This document shows, in pieces, positions 44,361-53,576 of a stretch of DNA of 64,000 nucleotides. The stretch spans positions 1 through 64,000 of the forward strand of contig JAUISX010000002.1 of NCBI GenBank assembly GCA_030434245.1. Reading direction: 5' to 3'. Numbering within the stretch: the first letter of the stretch is position 1; each line of letters begins with the position of its first letter. The position numbers and the translations under genes were made by a program. The notes beneath the pieces are model-generated. The model saw only the letters and a list, made by a program, of their open reading frames with translations, was not told where the DNA came from and made no database searches. Source of the DNA: Porphyromonadaceae bacterium W3.11 (GTDB lineage: Bacteria > Bacteroidota > Bacteroidia > Bacteroidales > Porphyromonadaceae).

Positions 44361-45446
44361 TTATACATTAATTAGCTTTGTATTCTCCAAATGCTTTATC
44401 AAAGGAATCTCTACAGCGAAAAATTTATCTGTGGAGATAATAGCTATCTCTCGCCCAAACATCAACTGATATAACTCATATAGGTTGGATAGCCCCACTC
44501 CTGTACCCTTCGATCTCACTTGTCTAGGCTGTAGGTTATTCTCCACCCGTATCGCACGATCGTCAACAACACGGACAGTGATGGTAAGCGGAGACTTATG
44601 GCTAATCACATTATGCTTGATCGCATTCTCTATCAATATTTGCAACCCAAAGGGCAGGATATAATAATCATGATACTTGTCCAAATCTTGAATGTCTATA
44701 TCCAACCCATCATCATACCGTATCTGCATAAGGTAGAGATAGGAAGCGACAAATTCCAACTCCTCTGACACTCTAATGACGGAGCGGTCCTTCATCGTAA
44801 ATCGAAAAACAGACGAGAGTTGCTCCACATATTCATGTGCTCGCTCATCATCATAGCCTATCAGGCCGTTGAGGGTGTTGAGGGAATTAAATAAGAAGTG
44901 GGGATCTGTCTGATTCTTCAGAGCAGTATATTTATTTTTAAGATTCTCAATGGCTAAGGTTTGGTTCGTCGTCACTGTTTCTTGACTCTGATTTATCACA
45001 TAGATTAGTACTGTAAAGAGAAAGGTGATGACCAAGATAGTCATATCCTTGACATAGTTGAGCGTGGAATAAAGTTTATTAATGGTCTGATCTGTAAAAC
45101 TCCAATCCTGAAAGTGAGATATAATATTACTTCCAATCCCCACAACAATGAATAACCCCACTAAAATCAGCCACATGACAGGGCGGTTGTTAGAATAACG
45201 AGTGATGACCCATAGCTGAAAACGAAAGAGGAAATAGATCATCAAAGTATTCAGAAATAATATCAATAGCGAATCGATCGAGAAGAGCTCTTCCTTATTA
45301 ATATCTAACGCATTATATAAGTGCGTGATATAGACCGAGGAGCCAAACATCACCAAAGCTAAAACAAAGCTCAAGATAACAGCAGCCGTGAGGGCTGTTT
45401 TTTTATCGTAAAGTAAGAAGAATGGTTGTTTACTAAGTCGCCTCAT
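44361..45446 (-). CDS. Sensor histidine kinase, LytS-like
   Basis: A 361-residue membrane kinase of the His_kinase (PF06580) type. Four hydrophobic segments lie at about 17-41, 58-82, 92-112 and 135-153. The phospho-acceptor His183 is in QTDPHFLFNSLNTLNGL. The C-terminal ATP-binding part has ENAIKHN (N box) and GTGVGLSNLY (G box). No sensory domain beyond the membrane helices is present. It precedes the LytTR regulator gene. Confidence 0.93.
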   Translation of the reverse strand: MRRLSKQPFFLLYDKKTALTAAVILSFVLALVMFGSSVYITHLYNALDINKEELFSIDSLLILFLNTLMIYFLFRFQLWVITRYSNNRPVMWLILVGLFIVVGIGSNIISHFQDWSFTDQTINKLYSTLNYVKDMTILVITFLFTVLIYVINQSQETVTTNQTLAIENLKNKYTALKNQTDPHFLFNSLNTLNGLIGYDDERAHEYVEQLSSVFRFTMKDRSVIRVSEELEFVASYLYLMQIRYDDGLDIDIQDLDKYHDYYILPFGLQILIENAIKHNVISHKSPLTITVRVVDDRAIRVENNLQPRQVRSKGTGVGLSNLYELYQLMFGREIAIISTDKFFAVEIPLIKHLENTKLINV

Positions 45447-45674
45447 GATTATAATATTATCGCTACCAAATTTGGATAAGGGGCTAATCCCAACAATTAG
45501 TGATCATTACCAATCATCAAGAGAATATATTAGATAAATAGTACCACTGCTATTCCCCCTACTAATATCTACAAATATAAAACATTAAATATAATCACAA
45601 TAAGAAAAGCCCTCTGAAATGATGATATTATAGACCGAAGCATTCATAGACGCAACTGAAAGCCCTCATCCCCA
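45447..45674. other. Intergenic region upstream of the kinase gene
   Basis: About 230 bp between the kinase start and the IS256 element. It is AT-rich, with a short palindrome CCAAATTTGG near 45460. No gene is supported. Confidence 0.4.
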
Positions 45675-45877
45675 GGTAGTGTCCCCAAAAGTGTGTACGC
45701 CAGAATGCGTCTCTGAAAAGCAAACCTACATATTTTTTCGCTTTGTTTTCCATAAACATTAAAGATAAACCAATAAAGAATTAAGGCAAGGCTGTCGTAG
45801 CACCGCGGAGACACCGCCTTGCCGTATTCTTTTAGGTTGATATCTTTGTGTTGGAAAATAAAGCACATTGTTGTTAT

Positions 45878-47035
45878 TTACTTTTCATTGTTCTTCCTAA
45901 GTCCAAGAGTTAGATCTCCTATTCTTTTCTTCAGATAGTTTGCATTGATTGCAATACTACCTATCAAGTGTAGAGCGGATTCTACGCTAGGTAATGCACA
46001 TTTATATCGAGCCCCTTTCTTTACCTGTCTATTGAAGCGTTCTATCCAGTTAGTACTATGAATGTACTTGCGAACACTGACGTCGTATTTTAGGTATGTG
46101 AAGTAATACTCTATCCTCTGACCGTTAGCTATTTTTGTGAGAAAAGGATAGCTCTTACGCCATCTGAACGCAAAGTTTTTAAAGCTCTCTAGGCCATCTA
46201 AAGGTGAGCTTCTTGAGCCGTCTTTACTAAAGACCTCCTGTAGATCACTTGCGATGGCTGACTTATCTCGAGGGCGTATCTTTCGAGTTATTTCTCGCTG
46301 TAGATGCACCGTGCAGAGCTGGACTTCCACTTCTGTAAAGTGCTCACGTGCAACCTCTTCAATGTTATTCAACCCGTCTGAAATGATTAGTCCTACCTCT
46401 TCGAGTCCTCGGCTTTTTAGATCCTCAAAAAACTCGCCCCAGATGCCGCTTCCCTCTGTTGGATTATTATAGACACCCACGATGTCTCGACGTCCTTCGC
46501 TATCTAAACTCATCACTACAAAAAATGCCTCCTTGCTCACACTTTCTCCTCTCCGTACAGGAAGATATGTAGCATCGATAACAAGTGCCTCTAAAGTCCT
46601 CGGTAGACGTCTTTGACGCCACTCTTCTACTGCTTCTTGGGTCGATAAGGAGAGACGATTGATTTGACTCGTACTATAACGTTTACCATACAAACGCTCG
46701 AATACTCCAGAGATATCCTCCATCGTATTACCGCAGCTATATAGATAACCTGCTAGTTCTCCCATCTCTTTCTCTTGATCTTTGAGAACGCCTAAAATCA
46801 AGGGCATGAAGCCCTGCTGTCGAGTTCGGGGTACTCGTAATTCTAGCATATTACCACTCGCAAAGATGCGACGGGAGCGGTATCCATTGCTCACATCGCC
46901 ACTATCTTCTTTATACAGTTCCCTCTCCCCTTGCATCGCTATTTCGATGATTAACTCCATTAAACGGCCAACTCCATTTGGCTCTGTCATCAAGTTTGAT
47001 AGAATTTCCTTAAATTGCATTTGTGTAAGTCTCAT
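45878..47035 (-). CDS. IS256-family (mutator) transposase
   Basis: A 385-residue DDE transposase. Catalytic Asp154 (LVIDATYLPV), Asp220 (LIISDGLNN) and Glu332 (STNWIERFNR) are present, as are the C-x2-H pair CTVHLQR (241-244) and the mutator signature around them. It cuts and pastes the element through the 30-bp ends. The frame is complete, with its own -7 box at 47066-47073, so it may be active. Confidence 0.95.
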   Translation of the reverse strand: MRLTQMQFKEILSNLMTEPNGVGRLMELIIEIAMQGERELYKEDSGDVSNGYRSRRIFASGNMLELRVPRTRQQGFMPLILGVLKDQEKEMGELAGYLYSCGNTMEDISGVFERLYGKRYSTSQINRLSLSTQEAVEEWRQRRLPRTLEALVIDATYLPVRRGESVSKEAFFVVMSLDSEGRRDIVGVYNNPTEGSGIWGEFFEDLKSRGLEEVGLIISDGLNNIEEVAREHFTEVEVQLCTVHLQREITRKIRPRDKSAIASDLQEVFSKDGSRSSPLDGLESFKNFAFRWRKSYPFLTKIANGQRIEYYFTYLKYDVSVRKYIHSTNWIERFNRQVKKGARYKCALPSVESALHLIGSIAINANYLKKRIGDLTLGLRKNNEK

Positions 47036-47065
47036 CTTCTTGTTTATCTTTTGTTTTTAACTTTT

Positions 47066-47073
47066 CAAAGATA
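47066..47073 (-). promoter_or_regulatory. -7 promoter element of the IS256 transposase
   Basis: TATCTTTG on the - strand, inside the right end of the IS, about 30 bp before the transposase ATG. Confidence 0.5.
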
Positions 47074-47254
47074 ACATTCTTGGGACTTACACACTTTTTG
47101 GGGACAGTATCTATTTATGTAAGAATATCAATATAGTATTTCAAATGCGATTGCCCTAGTACCATGCCAGACTTAATACTTGAGGAAGTGTATTCCAGTC
47201 TCTCACAAATGTTTGTTCATAAAAATAATACTTTCTGTGTGATAACAAATAAAA

Positions 47255-47290
47255 GCCCCTTGAGAGTTGTCAATAGCACTCTCAAGGGGC
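47255..47290 (-). terminator. Terminator of the B12-riboswitch lipoprotein operon
   Basis: A perfect 13-bp stem (gccccttgagagt with actctcaaggggc) has a 10-nt loop. On the - strand it is followed by a T-rich run (ttttatttgtt). It lies 45 bp after the last gene of the operon. Confidence 0.85.
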
Positions 47291-47335
47291 ATACTTACCA
47301 CATCCTAATAATATGCTGGCTTGAAGAAATGATTA

Positions 47336-48673
47336 TTACTTAGCAGACTCAAATAGTCTTACAGGCCTTGAGAGTTGGTCTGTGTAATTATCACCATTTA
47401 CGTAAGCTCTAGCATAGTCAAAAACCATGCAATATACTTGATCAGATCCATTTGCAGTAGAAGAAAGGTACTCTCCACTTGACCCCGAAAAACTGGGACC
47501 CCATTCCTTGTGTATCTTACCTGCAGCAGGGAGAACACGTACAACCTTGCCCTTAGCTCCCTCCCAGAAGGCTGTTTTTGTAATGTCAGCAAGCTTGATA
47601 TCTGGCTGGTCACCAACGTAGCAGGCGGTTATTTTAAGCACCCTTAAACTATCATATTCGGTGTATTCATATAGCCAAGCAGACATCAAGTCTGTTCCTT
47701 TGTAGCGGAGTGCATAAGTTTTATTATGTTTTGTAGTTTTGTAATCATTGGTAGACTCAATAGTCTTGCCATTTACCATTACAGTCTCAGGGAGGTCATA
47801 GTCAATCTCCCCACCTTTATCCCAATCAAAATAGATACACTCTTCTACAGGTACCACGGCGAGCCACTCTTCCTTGGATGGCATGTGATAGGTCTTCCCA
47901 TCGATTTCTACTGTCTTAAACTTTTCTACCGCCTCTTCAAAGCTAAAGAAACCACACTTGTCATACTCGTGAGAGGTAGTAAATCCATTTCCCTCAGTGT
48001 TGACGTTGAATTCTGCTACGTTCTCCAAAGGTAATCTTGGATGATTAGGTGTGTCAGGAGCCTCTGCAGCATTGATAGGGAGCTTGAAGGTTTGCCCATT
48101 GTACTGGATGATAACCACACCATCCTTTTCGGTGATGTCTAAGTCTGCAGTACCATCTTGCCCGACTGCTTTCACAGGCTTGCCATCAGCGCCCATGATG
48201 GATTGCCATAGCTTGCCACCATCCATGCTCACCTCCCAGTAGCCATCAGCATCCACTCTAAACTGAGGTGTAGCAGTCTCCGCTCCATCCTCTCCTTCGG
48301 CTCTTACCTTCTGATTATCAGCATCCCGAAGCCAGTCGTCATCAATGGTCCAGTATAGCTTACCATCCTCATCCTTTTTTACCCCTACTGTGGGTTTTGT
48401 GCCATTCTTAAGGGTAATAGTTTTTCCACCGCCCATCACCAGCTCATATCCGCTTCCATCAGGTAGTGCTTTGTAGGATTTGATGCTGGATGACTCTATC
48501 AAGATCTTTAGATTTTGCACTTCCTTATTTACATTGTTCGAGAGTGCCTCCAATGTTTTGAGTCGCTTGTCGTGGTCATCGAGGCGACTGTAAATATCGT
48601 CTAAGTTTGTACACGCTGTAAAAAGCGATACAGACAATAGAATTAATAATAAGACAAGATAATTTCTTTTCAT
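47336..48673 (-). CDS. DUF4988-type lipoprotein with C-terminal FISUMP-like domain
   Basis: A 445-residue lipoprotein (lipobox LFTAC, Cys21). After the lipid anchor comes a short coiled coil (DDIYSRLDDHDKRLKTLEAL), then a DUF4988-like region (about 60-200) with repeats of the kind KDEDGKLYWTIDDDWLRDADNQKV and YWEVSMDGGKLWQSIMGADGKPV. The C-terminal part (about 240-440) reads YHMPSKEEWLAVVPVEE and resembles the FISUMP surface domain. It is the last gene of the B12 operon, 19 nt after its neighbour. Role unknown; surface exposed by analogy. Confidence 0.75.
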   Translation of the reverse strand: MKRNYLVLLLILLSVSLFTACTNLDDIYSRLDDHDKRLKTLEALSNNVNKEVQNLKILIESSSIKSYKALPDGSGYELVMGGGKTITLKNGTKPTVGVKKDEDGKLYWTIDDDWLRDADNQKVRAEGEDGAETATPQFRVDADGYWEVSMDGGKLWQSIMGADGKPVKAVGQDGTADLDITEKDGVVIIQYNGQTFKLPINAAEAPDTPNHPRLPLENVAEFNVNTEGNGFTTSHEYDKCGFFSFEEAVEKFKTVEIDGKTYHMPSKEEWLAVVPVEECIYFDWDKGGEIDYDLPETVMVNGKTIESTNDYKTTKHNKTYALRYKGTDLMSAWLYEYTEYDSLRVLKITACYVGDQPDIKLADITKTAFWEGAKGKVVRVLPAAGKIHKEWGPSFSGSSGEYLSSTANGSDQVYCMVFDYARAYVNGDNYTDQLSRPVRLFESAK

Positions 48674-48692
48674 ACTTCTAAATTAAAAATGA

Positions 48693-50330
48693 TTATATAA
48701 TCTCTTCTATATCTTCGGTTCCTGGTTCGCCTATTTCTAATATTTTCCCAAACTTATCCCTGTGCTTCCATTTTTCGTAAGTGGGTTTAGCACCTTGGGG
48801 GACAACTAATACGGCGATTTTCTTGATGCCCAATTCGCCCTTCAGGAGAGGTGGCTCGGCACCCACATGGAGTATGCCCCACTCCTCCATTCGTACGCAC
48901 TTCTCAAAAGCTTTATCCCCAATCTCTTTGAGGTGTGGTGCTGAGACTAAGGAGAGCATCCTACAGTAGTAGAAGGCTCTTTCGCCTATTACCTCAATTG
49001 AGGGAGTCCGCTTCATCTCGGAGAGCATCGATCTACACTCTGCAAAGGCATAAGGACCAATGAACTTTAGTTTCGCCATTTCTACCCTATATAGGTTGGG
49101 GGCTGCGTAAAAGGCACGTTCTCCCACCTTTACTACGCCATTGGCAGTGATGCTGGAGAAGTCGGTTCCCGCAGCATTCGCAAAGGCTTTGTCACCAATC
49201 TCATTGAAGTACTCGGGGATGACTACCTTCCATGCGTATCCTTTTGCTATATCGGTAACTCCTATGATTTTTCGACCTTCTGCTGCAAGTCCCTCTGGCG
49301 GTGGCACCACATCTTCAATTAGCTCTCCATTGATGCTACTAAAGCCATTCTCGACAGCCCAGTTTTCAAAGCTATCAATATCCACACCCGAAGGAGTGAG
49401 TAGGTTTTTGTCTTCTTTCGTATCCTGAAAGGGAGATTCTGCTCCTACTACGGGTAGCTCGGCACCTATCTCTAGTGATTGAAGTGCTGCACAACCAGCA
49501 AAGGCTCCATTGCCAATAGCTTTTATTTGAGGGAGAGTTACCTCCTTAAGGGTGGTGCATGCAGAAAAGGAGAAGTTACCCACCTTTTCTACCTTGGGAA
49601 GCGCTACTTTACTTAGTGATGTAGCTCCAAGAAAAGCATTGTCACCAATAGTTTCAGCAGCCGGAAAATCTATCGTAGTCAAGTGCGGCGTCTTTGCAAA
49701 AGCACGTGCTCCAATAGTTTTCACCCGATTCCCCTTGATGCTCTTCAACTCAGTGTACCCATCAAAGACCCCTTCGGCGATTGCCACGACAGCATCGTCC
49801 AGAACCACTTCTCCACCATTGACCTTAGTCAAGGGGTAGGCGAGTAATTTGCCTTTAGATGTTATCACAAATCCAGTTATACTCTGACCATTGATGGCTT
49901 CGAAGCCACACCGCTTTGCCCAAGCGAGGAGAACCTCCTCTATCGTGGTGGGTATTATGAGTTCTTTGTCATCGGGTGTGCCCCTGAATGCCATGGCATC
50001 CACTTTGGGTAAGTGGGGAGTCTGAAGGACTACCTTTTTCAATTGTCCACACCCATCAAATGCACCATTCTTTATCTGCTCTATACCTTGTAAGGAGAGC
50101 TCCTTCAGACGATCGCAGTCTCTGAATGCTCCAGTAGCAATCACCCGAATATCTTTTGATAGCTCTACTCTTCCAGTGTTAGATATGATGGTGTTGGGAT
50201 AGTGTAGTAATATTCCATCCTCCACCTCTTCCTGTGGCTTAGAAGGAGAGCAGTAAGCAAACATTAGTGCAAGCAGACAGAGGAGCAACCACCGCAAACT
50301 TTTTTTCATCATCTCCATCGTTCCAAACAT
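48693..50330 (-). CDS. BspA-like leucine-rich-repeat lipoprotein
   Basis: A 545-residue protein with a lipoprotein-type signal (Cys27 in FAYC, an imperfect lipobox) and many LRR_5 repeats of the BspA type (for example AFRDCDRLKELSLQGIEQIKNGAFDGC and AFAKTPHLTTIDFPAAETIGDNAFLG), arranged in groups separated by unrelated stretches at about 115-165 and 315-365. BspA proteins bind host and bacterial surfaces. The ATG at 50330 follows an AGGAA site. Third gene of the B12-controlled operon, 18 nt after the propeller gene. Confidence 0.85.
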   Translation of the reverse strand: MFGTMEMMKKSLRWLLLCLLALMFAYCSPSKPQEEVEDGILLHYPNTIISNTGRVELSKDIRVIATGAFRDCDRLKELSLQGIEQIKNGAFDGCGQLKKVVLQTPHLPKVDAMAFRGTPDDKELIIPTTIEEVLLAWAKRCGFEAINGQSITGFVITSKGKLLAYPLTKVNGGEVVLDDAVVAIAEGVFDGYTELKSIKGNRVKTIGARAFAKTPHLTTIDFPAAETIGDNAFLGATSLSKVALPKVEKVGNFSFSACTTLKEVTLPQIKAIGNGAFAGCAALQSLEIGAELPVVGAESPFQDTKEDKNLLTPSGVDIDSFENWAVENGFSSINGELIEDVVPPPEGLAAEGRKIIGVTDIAKGYAWKVVIPEYFNEIGDKAFANAAGTDFSSITANGVVKVGERAFYAAPNLYRVEMAKLKFIGPYAFAECRSMLSEMKRTPSIEVIGERAFYYCRMLSLVSAPHLKEIGDKAFEKCVRMEEWGILHVGAEPPLLKGELGIKKIAVLVVPQGAKPTYEKWKHRDKFGKILEIGEPGTEDIEEII

Positions 50331-50348
50331 TTATATTCCTTAGGATTA

Positions 50349-51647
50349 TTAATTGCAAGGGATGAAGTACGCGGAGGTTAGAGTCCACATATTCCAGCCT
50401 ATACGGTGTTGTTTTTGATGTTGTTGCAGACCTTCAGTCATCGGAGTGTCTAAGTCGTAGATGTTCACATGACCACCTAAGATTTGCTTGTCACTGTGGT
50501 AGTAGAAGGTAAATAGCTTGTGTTGGTACTTGTCTACAATTAGGCGAGCTCTTCCAGAGGAGGGGTCGGAGGTCAACATATCCATTTTGGCAAATTTTAC
50601 TGGAGCAATACGAGTCTTACCACTTAGTTCATCCTCAGTCAGTGAGGTAATATCTATCTTGAAGATAAAAGGTCTTACTAAAGTATGGTTAAACGCAAGA
50701 TAAAGTTGTTTCTCCTTCCTGTCATAAGCCATCCCATGTACTTTCCCCATCTTCGTTTCCAGCTTCAGTGGGTCAATCACAAAAGCACGTTCGGTAATAG
50801 AGTAGACCCCTACGCTACCGTCACTAAAGGAGAGGTACAATAGGTCATCGGCTCTATCCACCAACCAAATAGCATTTGGAAATTGTTTGGTGTGGCAAGA
50901 TGAATTCTTCGGATTGAACTCCACCAGCACCGAGCCAGCATCTAAGTCCATGAAGTCGAAAGCATACATCTTTCCATTGTATATGAAGGATTCGTGAATT
51001 TCCCTGCCATTCAGAGCTTCAACTTCTATCTTTTTGTCTGGGTCTTTCGCTAAATCCACTCTATAGGTTTTCTTCAATCGCCTATAGGATAGATAGATGC
51101 TATTTTCATCAAACGCAAAGATGTCATCCGGGAATGATTGTGCCTCAGTAGAATAGGCATTGAAATCCTTCTGCTTAATCAACTCAAAAGTGCTACTTGA
51201 AATAACACTCACCCGTCCATAGGGGTTGAATCCAGGGAGATTGGTATTGTGTCTTGTATTGACCCGTACCATGCTACTGCAGAGCAGGAGTCGCTCCTCA
51301 TTAGGGAGCCGATGCAAGAAACTGGTGTATCCCCACTGTACATACTGATTGGGCTCGTAGAGCACCTCTTGTTGGAGGTTATTATCTTTGTCGAATAGAT
51401 AAATACGAGGACCCACAGAGGCGTCTTCATAGTAATAGCCTTGATCTGTGGCTACTGAGCCTTTGTCAAAAACCAAAAACCTCCTGTTTCCATACCCCTC
51501 TAATTGCTCCTCGTCCAGCTTGTCTTGTCGCTTTTCCGATGACGGAGTAGGGTGATTACACCCAAGACAAGTGAGCAAATAGAGAAGTAAGGATGACAGG
51601 AGAGTTAATGATTTAGTTACAAGAATTAAATAACCTTTGTTATTCAT
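50349..51647 (-). CDS. BF3164-like beta-propeller lipoprotein
   Basis: A 432-residue lipoprotein (lipobox LGC, Cys30). The rest is a TolB-like propeller of the Bacteroidetes BF3164 family: successive blades with phrases like GYTSFLHRLPNEERLLLCSS, FDENSIYLSYRRLKK and MAYDRKEKQLYLAFN. BtuG, the corrinoid-binding surface lipoprotein of gut Bacteroides, is also a propeller, though with seven blades and another family. Being second in a B12-riboswitch operon suggests a similar capture role; that is an inference. It starts 8 nt after the LRR gene. Confidence 0.75.
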   Translation of the reverse strand: MNNKGYLILVTKSLTLLSSLLLYLLTCLGCNHPTPSSEKRQDKLDEEQLEGYGNRRFLVFDKGSVATDQGYYYEDASVGPRIYLFDKDNNLQQEVLYEPNQYVQWGYTSFLHRLPNEERLLLCSSMVRVNTRHNTNLPGFNPYGRVSVISSSTFELIKQKDFNAYSTEAQSFPDDIFAFDENSIYLSYRRLKKTYRVDLAKDPDKKIEVEALNGREIHESFIYNGKMYAFDFMDLDAGSVLVEFNPKNSSCHTKQFPNAIWLVDRADDLLYLSFSDGSVGVYSITERAFVIDPLKLETKMGKVHGMAYDRKEKQLYLAFNHTLVRPFIFKIDITSLTEDELSGKTRIAPVKFAKMDMLTSDPSSGRARLIVDKYQHKLFTFYYHSDKQILGGHVNIYDLDTPMTEGLQQHQKQHRIGWNMWTLTSAYFIPCN

Positions 51648-51655
51648 CTCATCTA

Positions 51656-52996
51656 TTATTCTTCAATGTCGCAGAACTCTGCTAAATCGGGGAAGTGAAT
51701 TAGATTAGGATCAGGTTCGTATTTTGGAATTAACCTATCTGCCTCTTCATTCGTAATGTTGTCAAATACATAGCCATCTTGCTGAGGAATGATACCTCCC
51801 AAAATAGCAGGTCTTGCCAAATAATAATTTGGAACACTACCCGTTAGCTTATTTCCCTTTAGCACAAGTGGTGTAGGATATACCACAGGGTCAGGAACTA
51901 TGCCAGTGAAGTTATTGTATGATAAATCTACTTCATATAGTGTACCATCCAATAGTGGTGCAAGTACATTCATGAAGTCTCCCTCTAATTGATTGTACCC
52001 TAAAGAAATAGAACGCAGAGCTTCCATAGAAGCAAGTGTCTTAGGAAGTTGACCCGAAAGCTTATTATGAGCTAACTCAAGATCCCACAAGTGAGGTAAT
52101 TTAGCAATGTTTTCTGGGATAAAGCCTTCGAAGTTATTGTAGTTCAACCATAGTCTCTCCAAGCTGACCAACTCAGCAATCCAAGTAGGGAACTTTCCGG
52201 AGAATTGGTTGTATGAGAGGCATAGATTGTTCAGATTCTTTAGGTTACGCATAGAAGATGGTAATTCACCTGAGAACTTACACAGTTCGGTGTCGATTTC
52301 CTCCAAGGCTACACAATTACCTATCTCCTCTGGCAATTCTCCTGAAAAGCCCTGACGTCCGAGGTCGAGGTAACGCATCTTCTTCAATTGCCCAATTTCC
52401 TTAGGGAGTTTCCCCGTCATCAGTGCCTTATTGCGCACGTATGGATAAACTTCCTGCTGGAAAGTGAAAGTGCGTAGATTCAAAGTGTCCATCTCTACCC
52501 ATTGTCCAATCTTTGGAGATAGCTCACCGGTGATACTTGTCATTCTCAGATTGAGTACCTCCAACTTGCGTAGGTCATATAATTCTTCTGGGATAGAGCC
52601 AGTTAGTCGCTCATTCCACTTCAAATCTAAGACTCTAAGCTCAGATAGCTGACCAAGTACTGCTGGGATATCTCCTCTGAGGTCTACGGCGCCAAGCCTA
52701 AGTTCTACTACTCTCTTTTTACCATTGATGGTCTCCACCTTCACACCTCTCCAGTATTCCAGTGGGTCATTTAACCAGCCTGCATTCCAGCGCCAGTTCT
52801 CACCGTCAGTTTCTTTGTAAAACTGCACCAATGCTAAGCTGTCATTCATAGCTACGTTAGAAGTCTCGTTAGCCATCGCGTACTGGGTTGTAGTTCCCGA
52901 TGGTGCATCAGTAGTCAGAAACTCCTGTTTGCAAGATGCAAATAGCATGCTGCCCATTACGAGGAACAGTGACGCATTTAGTAATCTTTTTGTCAT
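51656..52996 (-). CDS. Plant-type leucine-rich-repeat lipoprotein
   Basis: A 446-residue lipoprotein (lipobox LFASC, Cys22). From about residue 100 to 390 there are LRRs of the plant-specific type (L..L.LS.N.F.G.IP or variants such as LYNFEGFIPENIAKLPHLWDLEL). Before them is a cap DSLALVQFYKETDGENWRWNAGWL, common in Bacteroidetes LRR proteins. It is first in the operon under the cobalamin riboswitch, with the leader of about 540 nt. It may act in adhesion or ligand capture at the surface. Confidence 0.82.
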   Translation of the reverse strand: MTKRLLNASLFLVMGSMLFASCKQEFLTTDAPSGTTTQYAMANETSNVAMNDSLALVQFYKETDGENWRWNAGWLNDPLEYWRGVKVETINGKKRVVELRLGAVDLRGDIPAVLGQLSELRVLDLKWNERLTGSIPEELYDLRKLEVLNLRMTSITGELSPKIGQWVEMDTLNLRTFTFQQEVYPYVRNKALMTGKLPKEIGQLKKMRYLDLGRQGFSGELPEEIGNCVALEEIDTELCKFSGELPSSMRNLKNLNNLCLSYNQFSGKFPTWIAELVSLERLWLNYNNFEGFIPENIAKLPHLWDLELAHNKLSGQLPKTLASMEALRSISLGYNQLEGDFMNVLAPLLDGTLYEVDLSYNNFTGIVPDPVVYPTPLVLKGNKLTGSVPNYYLARPAILGGIIPQQDGYVFDNITNEEADRLIPKYEPDPNLIHFPDLAEFCDIEE

Positions 52997-53345
52997 GTTT
53001 TGCGATAATTAATTTATAAATTAAACATTCGTACGAATTATCTGTAAGGGATTAAAGGCTTTAAGATTAACGAGACAAGAGTAGCCTGACGGCATCTTAC
53101 TATGCAGACACCACCTTTGGGAAGTCAGATTACGGACAGACAAATTCTGAGTAACTAATGCGCGCACTATCTTCAAAGCCTTCAACAACTTTCTAAAGGC
53201 TTCTGAAGTGAAAAATGTTTTTGGGAAATCAACCCTAAGTTAGAACCTACCAAAGTGGTAATTTTCAGAAATTAGGCAGAAGATAAAACAAAAAACTTCT
53301 TCATCCAGCTTTAACCCCAGAAAGCTTTGGATAATAAAAATTGTT
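52997..53345 (-). other. Long leader between riboswitch and first lipoprotein gene
   Basis: About 350 nt of transcribed leader after the riboswitch with no convincing gene. Such length between aptamer and start codon is unusual. It may hold the expression platform or a decayed reading frame. Confidence 0.4.
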
Positions 53346-53530
53346 ATGGCAGGTCTTCTGACTTACTCTTATTCTGCACCCTTCCCATCCTTAATAATAG
53401 GACAGTGGTTCAAGACTTGCAAAATACTTTACCTTAATATAATTAAGGAGAGCTTACAGCAGCCGGACTGTTCAGGACTTTCACCTGATTCCCTTTTCAT
53501 CACACTCTTACGGAGGTAAAAGTGTAACAC
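53346..53530 (-). ncRNA. Cobalamin riboswitch
   Basis: Read on the - strand the region has, in order, the core AAAAGGGAATCAGGTG, AAGTCC, ACAGTCCGG, CTGCTGTAAGC, CCACTG, then GATGGGAAGG and finally the B12 box AAGTCAGAAGACCTGCC. All key blocks of the cobalamin aptamer are in the proper order. It precedes the four-lipoprotein operon and should lower its expression when cobalamin is plentiful. No btuB-like gene lies downstream. Confidence 0.92.
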
Positions 53531-53543
53531 CATAAATACCACA

Positions 53544-53576
53544 GCAAAGTTAGGACTTTTAAAGGATATAACCAAA
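53544..53576 (-). promoter_or_regulatory. Promoter of the riboswitch operon
   Basis: On the - strand a TTTG at 53573-53576 and TAACTTTGC at 53544-53552 are 20 nt apart. That is the Bacteroidetes sigma pattern (-33 TTTG, -7 TAnnTTTG). Transcription would start a few bases before the riboswitch. Confidence 0.7.

Larger units (their letters stand above)
45675..47111 (-). mobile_element. Complete IS256-family insertion sequence
   Basis: The ends are inverted repeats: ggtagtgtccccaaaa on the left and, on the other strand, gatactgtccccaaaa on the right, with about 30 bp alike. It holds one transposase. Length is about 1437 bp. No target duplication of 8-9 bp is visible: the flanks catcccca and tatttatg differ. 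The scar at 13560 matches the left end. Confidence 0.85.

Noticed and set aside
45644-45868. - strand frame of 74 codons near the left end of the IS256 element
   Set aside because: It crosses the IS end and has no known family.
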